From Prochlorococcus marinus str. GP2 (GTDB taxonomy: Bacteria > Cyanobacteriota > Cyanobacteriia > PCC-6307 > Cyanobiaceae): a stretch of DNA of 64,000 nt. The position numbers and the translations under genes were made by a program. Positions 60,635 through 64,000 of the stretch are shown in pieces; the first letter of the stretch is position 1; each line of letters begins with the position of its first letter. The stretch covers positions 310,001 through 374,000 of the forward strand of contig NZ_JNAH01000008.1 in assembly GCF_000759885.1 (NCBI RefSeq). Direction: 5' to 3'. Below the pieces are notes generated by a model that worked only from the letters and a program-made list of their open reading frames with translations, searched no databases and had not been told where the DNA came from.

Positions 60635-61645
60635 ATGACTGATAAAAAATTAAGTCAGAAAAATTGGTCATCATGGCATCATCAGCTTCACAAGGAGATT
60701 CTTACCAAAAAAATATTAATTCCCAAAGGATCCAATATTTTAATAAGTGTTTCGGGGGGGCAAGACTCAATGACCTTATTAACCCTAATTAATGACCTAA
60801 AAAAACTACATAATTGGTCTATTAGTGTTTGGCATGGTGATCATCAGTGGCACGAAAAGTCATCACTATATGCTCTTGAATTAAAAGATTATTGCGAAGA
60901 TAAAAATATTTCATTCTCTTTTGATCAAGCAAATAAAGAAAGTATTTCTTCAGAAGAAAAAGCACGAGAATGGAGATATAAAAAATTATGTGAAAGAGCC
61001 AAAACTTTATTAAATAAAAACCAGCAAAAACATAATATTTATTTGTTAACTGGTCACACGAGTAGTGATAATACAGAAACATTTATCCTCAATTTATCTA
61101 GAGGAAGCAATTTTGCAGGTCTGAGTAATATTGAGAGTAAAAGATTAATCGAAAATCAAATTTATTTAATAAGACCAATATTAATTTTCAGTAGGGAAGA
61201 TACAAAACAATTTTGCAATGATATGAAGATCCCAGTTTGGGAAGATCCTACAAATTCAGATCTTAAATTAAAAAGAAATTTAGTAAGAAAAAAAATTATT
61301 CCTACCTTAGAAGTCATCTATCCTGGTTGTTCTGAAAGGATAAATAATTTTTCCCAAAAAATGAGCAAATACAATAATGAACGTAATGATCTTAGTGAAC
61401 TAGCGTATTTATATTGTAAAGATGTTAAAGGTATCGATAGGAATCTCCTAAATGGTATGTGTATTGAAGCGAGGTGCACAATTTTAAATAGATTTTTAAA
61501 AGAAATATCTGCAAAGCAATGTAGTTCTAAAAATCTGACAAAATTAGCAACTTCAATTTATGAAAAAAATAAAGGTCAAATTCATATGCAAGAGTCTTTA
61601 AAAATTGTTTGGGATAAAAACTATATAAATTTTGAAAAAAGTTAA
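60635..61645 (+). CDS. tilS: tRNA(Ile)-lysidine synthetase
   Basis: A 336-residue N-type ATP pyrophosphatase that puts lysidine at C34 of tRNA-Ile(CAU). The PP-loop is ISVSGGQDSMTLL; GHTSSDNTETFILNLSRGS and RPILIFSREDTKQFC continue the family pattern. The C-terminal domain is reduced relative to E. coli. Its last 4 bp overlap the convergent RNase J gene. Confidence 0.95.
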   Translation: MTDKKLSQKNWSSWHHQLHKEILTKKILIPKGSNILISVSGGQDSMTLLTLINDLKKLHNWSISVWHGDHQWHEKSSLYALELKDYCEDKNISFSFDQANKESISSEEKAREWRYKKLCERAKTLLNKNQQKHNIYLLTGHTSSDNTETFILNLSRGSNFAGLSNIESKRLIENQIYLIRPILIFSREDTKQFCNDMKIPVWEDPTNSDLKLKRNLVRKKIIPTLEVIYPGCSERINNFSQKMSKYNNERNDLSELAYLYCKDVKGIDRNLLNGMCIEARCTILNRFLKEISAKQCSSKNLTKLATSIYEKNKGQIHMQESLKIVWDKNYINFEKS

Positions 61646-63627
61646 GATGTTACAGCAGATCTTCTCCTTCTTGTTCTACCTTCAAATGAATCTTCTGTAG
61701 CAGTCTCAGCTAATGGATTCTGAGAAACTTTTGGACTTTTTTGGGTATTTTGTGGGTTATTTGAACTATTAGGATGATTATTGTTTGATTTCTTATGGAA
61801 ATTATTATTATTTCTATTTCTATTGGAGAAATTTTGCTCTTCGGTAATCTTTGGAATATAAGCACGAGTTCCACTTGGAGCAGGTTGAACTAAACACAAA
61901 ATAAGTGGTTCAACTTGTAATTCTCTTCTCATTCTTCTCGATAAACCATTTTCAATTTCTCTTTGTACACCAATCCAATCTACCTCAAAATTATTCGGCC
62001 CAGTTTGTCTGGATAATTGTTTCCATCTATTTTCTAGGACCCAGCTTATTTCTCGTTCTGTCCACATAGACATTTTTCTTGGCTCTGCAGTAGTAACAAC
62101 TCCTCTTAAATTAACTCTAGGAGGCGCAACCATCTTCCCATCTGTACTAATAGGAGCTAAAACAGTTACTACACCATCCCCAGCTAATTGCTGTCTTTCC
62201 TTTAATACGCGAGCATCTACTATCCCATTTCGTGAGTTATCCAGCAGTTCAACACCAGCTTTTACAGGATCACCCTTTTGAATAGAATTAGGTGTTAACT
62301 CAACTACATCTCCATTTTCAATAATTAAGATATTATCCTTTGGAACCCCCATAGTTTGTGCACTTTTCCCATGACAAACAAGCATTCTATGTTCTCCATG
62401 AACAGGAACAAAAAACTTAGGTTTTGCGAGTGCCAACATTAACTTTTGATCTTCTTGAAAACCATGACCAGAAACATGAATATTCTCACCCTTTCCATAA
62501 ACAACCTTTGCTCCGAGTTTCATTAATCTATCTATTGTATTTACAACAGAAATAGTATTACCAGGAATTGGGCTGGCTGAAAATATTACAGTATCAGTAG
62601 TCTTAAGACGAACATGCTGATGTTCACCACGAGAGATTCTGCTTAACGCTGCTAGGGGTTCACCTTGACTTCCAGTCATTAATAGTAGGGTTTCTCTATC
62701 TGGTAAGTCTCTAATTTGCTTGATAGGAACAAACAAATCATCTGGACATTTCATATAACCAATATCTCTTGCCTTAGCAATAACGTTTATCATAGATCTA
62801 CCTAACAAACCGACCTTTCTTCCATGTTTCATGGCCAATTCTAAGATCATTGTCACTCTATGCACAGAACTAGCAAAAGTGGTAAGGATAACTCGTTCTT
62901 TTGCCTCTGCAATATGTTTTTCTAAAGAAGGATAGATAGTCTTCTCAGAAGGACAAAAACCTGGAACTTCGGCATTAGTAGAATCACTGAACATGCATAA
63001 AACACCCTTCTCTCCGTAATGCACCATTCTTTCAATATCAAATTGCTCTCCATCTACTGGCATATGATCAAACTTAAAATCTCCCGTGAAAATAATTGTG
63101 CCAACAGGTGTTGTAACTGCTAAAGAAAAGCTATCGCAAATAGAATGGGTATTTCTAATAAATTCAACAGAAAAATGTTGTCCTACTTTTACAACATCTC
63201 TTGGATTTACTGTCTGTATAGTTGTTCTATCAGATACACCTGCTTCCTCCATTTTTCCTCTAAGCATTGACATTGCCAGTCTTGGACCATAAATAATGGG
63301 AATATTAAAATGCTTTAAATGATGAGAAATACCTCCAATGTGATCTTCATGCCCGTGAGTGACAATCATTCCTTTTATTCTTCTTTGATTTTCTTTTAAA
63401 AAAGTTGTATCAGGCATAACAACGTTTACGCCATGCATACCATCAGATGGGAAAGCTAGGCCAGCATCAACAAGCATTAATTCATCACCATATTCAAAAA
63501 CGCAAGTGTTTTTTCCTATTTCATGTAGTCCTCCAAGAGGTATTACTCGTAGAGCTGGCGTATTACTTTTAGATCTAGATGAATCATGAGTAGATCTATT
63601 TACAGTTGAATTTGTACTTGATTGCAT
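61642..63627 (-). CDS. rnj: Ribonuclease J
   Basis: A 661-residue metallo-beta-lactamase/beta-CASP ribonuclease. The zinc site THGHEDHIGG and the beta-CASP motifs MTGSQGEPLAALSRI, SASPIPGNTISVVN and VSGHGFQEDQKLML are intact. After about residue 555 comes a tail of roughly 100 residues not seen in the Bacillus enzymes: an asparagine-rich low-complexity part (NRNRNNNNFHKKSNNNHPNS) ending in a basic RTRRRRSAVTS. RNase J acts in mRNA decay and rRNA maturation. The dapA gene ends 80 bp upstream on the same strand. Confidence 0.95.
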   Translation of the reverse strand: MQSSTNSTVNRSTHDSSRSKSNTPALRVIPLGGLHEIGKNTCVFEYGDELMLVDAGLAFPSDGMHGVNVVMPDTTFLKENQRRIKGMIVTHGHEDHIGGISHHLKHFNIPIIYGPRLAMSMLRGKMEEAGVSDRTTIQTVNPRDVVKVGQHFSVEFIRNTHSICDSFSLAVTTPVGTIIFTGDFKFDHMPVDGEQFDIERMVHYGEKGVLCMFSDSTNAEVPGFCPSEKTIYPSLEKHIAEAKERVILTTFASSVHRVTMILELAMKHGRKVGLLGRSMINVIAKARDIGYMKCPDDLFVPIKQIRDLPDRETLLLMTGSQGEPLAALSRISRGEHQHVRLKTTDTVIFSASPIPGNTISVVNTIDRLMKLGAKVVYGKGENIHVSGHGFQEDQKLMLALAKPKFFVPVHGEHRMLVCHGKSAQTMGVPKDNILIIENGDVVELTPNSIQKGDPVKAGVELLDNSRNGIVDARVLKERQQLAGDGVVTVLAPISTDGKMVAPPRVNLRGVVTTAEPRKMSMWTEREISWVLENRWKQLSRQTGPNNFEVDWIGVQREIENGLSRRMRRELQVEPLILCLVQPAPSGTRAYIPKITEEQNFSNRNRNNNNFHKKSNNNHPNSSNNPQNTQKSPKVSQNPLAETATEDSFEGRTRRRRSAVTS

Positions 63628-63707
63628 AATTTTGAAATTTATGAAGGCCTGCTTGTAATCAAATAAGGTTTATTTAAATTTAATTATCAAGTTGAAAATA
63701 ATCCCTA

Positions 63708-64000
63708 TTATAAGGAATTCAGGATAAAAGATAGTTGCTTTTTCATGTCCTTGGTTAAAGGTGACAAAGGACTTCTAGGATTACCTACATCCCATCCCGA
63801 TAGCTCCAAAGCAGCCTTAATTGGGATTGGATTAGTAGTCATAAAGAGTGCTTTGAAAAGAGGCTGAAGTTTTTCATGAATAGCAAGAGCATTGGAAACC
63901 TTTCCACTTTGAAAAGAATGAATCATTTCTTTCAATTGCAATCCAACTAAATGACTTGCAACACTTACTACTCCTACAGCACCTACAGATAACATTGGAA
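63708..64000 (-). CDS. dapA: 4-hydroxy-tetrahydrodipicolinate synthase, 3' part
   Basis: The C-terminal 97 residues of a DapA-type aldolase; the frame is open to the window edge, so the start is outside. [19 protein letters not shown] and [21 protein letters not shown] are typical of DapA, which condenses aspartate semialdehyde with pyruvate on the lysine and peptidoglycan route. Together with lysC 6 kb away, two early lysine-pathway steps are in this region. A dapA-RNase J neighbourhood is common in cyanobacteria. Confidence 0.93.
   Translation of the reverse strand, partial: PMLSVGAVGVVSVASHLVGLQLKEMIHSFQSGKVSNALAIHEKLQPLFKALFMTTNPIPIKAALELSGWDVGNPRSPLSPLTKDMKKQLSFILNSL

Overview
This window is a piece of the core chromosome of a cyanobacterium, almost certainly a high-light-adapted Prochlorococcus. 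The reasons are: very AT-rich DNA in both genes and spacers; very short or absent spacers; photosystem genes (psaC, psbZ) and an NDH-1 subunit (ndhS); a heme oxygenase/pebA/pebB bilin pathway without phycobilisome genes nearby; cyanobacterial hallmarks (PanC-CMK fusion, PlmA-type GntR regulator, Ycf23 and Ycf52-like proteins, four-ACT aspartate kinase); and a gene content that is nearly all housekeeping. I see no insertion sequence, prophage, CRISPR array, integrase or toxin-antitoxin pair. The species call is inference from family recognition, not from a database search.

Layout. 1-4.2 kb: 3' end of panC/cmk, then a minus-strand run of a conserved hypothetical, heme oxygenase, pebA, pebB and a low-molecular-weight phosphatase. 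4.4-10.4 kb: icd (+), then a minus-strand run of a CPA2 antiporter, an alpha/beta hydrolase, a hexose-6-phosphate epimerase-like protein and a DUF1537-type sugar-acid kinase. 10.5-16 kb: glgP, two small unknown genes, tRNA-Arg(CCU) back to back with rnpB, then rnc, ndhS and rimM. 16-23.5 kb: glmS, psaC, acpP-fabF-tkt, and thiC behind a TPP riboswitch. 23.5-29.9 kb: a small membrane protein, an M20 amidohydrolase, a TPR lipoprotein-like/secreted protein, ruvB, smpB, a small unknown gene, lysS and an RpaB-like response regulator. 30-38.5 kb: mreBCD, ssb, a DedA protein, ahcY, tsaE, a PfkB sugar kinase, a second alpha/beta hydrolase and a group-2 sigma factor. 38.5-46.5 kb: mgtE, a tandem crcB pair, an exported SH3-like protein, gyrB, miaA, infC, plmA and cysE. 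46.5-64 kb: secA, a Ycf52-like GNAT, an NTF2-like protein, tRNA-Gly(GCC), ribH, psbZ, mutS, cobH, holA, lysC, uvrB, ycf23, tilS, an RNase J and the 3' part of dapA.

How the genes work together. Several pathways are partly represented: bilin synthesis from heme (ho1, pebA, pebB), fatty-acid initiation and elongation (acpP, fabF), central carbon (icd, tkt, glgP), amino-acid entry points (lysC, dapA, cysE), RNA processing (rnpB, rnc, RNase J, miaA, tilS, tsaE, rimM), DNA repair (ruvB, mutS, uvrB, ssb) and cell shape (mreBCD). Convergent neighbours repeatedly overlap or lie within about 30 bp with no recognisable intrinsic terminator, so antisense read-through is probably widespread. No spacer longer than 300 bp lacks an annotated feature.

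I did not find a clearly new biological system. The best leads are the tandem asymmetric CrcB pair in an apparent gyrB transcription unit, the orphan sugar-acid kinase cluster, a mini-ORF overlapping the icd start, the 24-bp divergent ndhS/rimM promoter, and the Asn-rich tail of RNase J.
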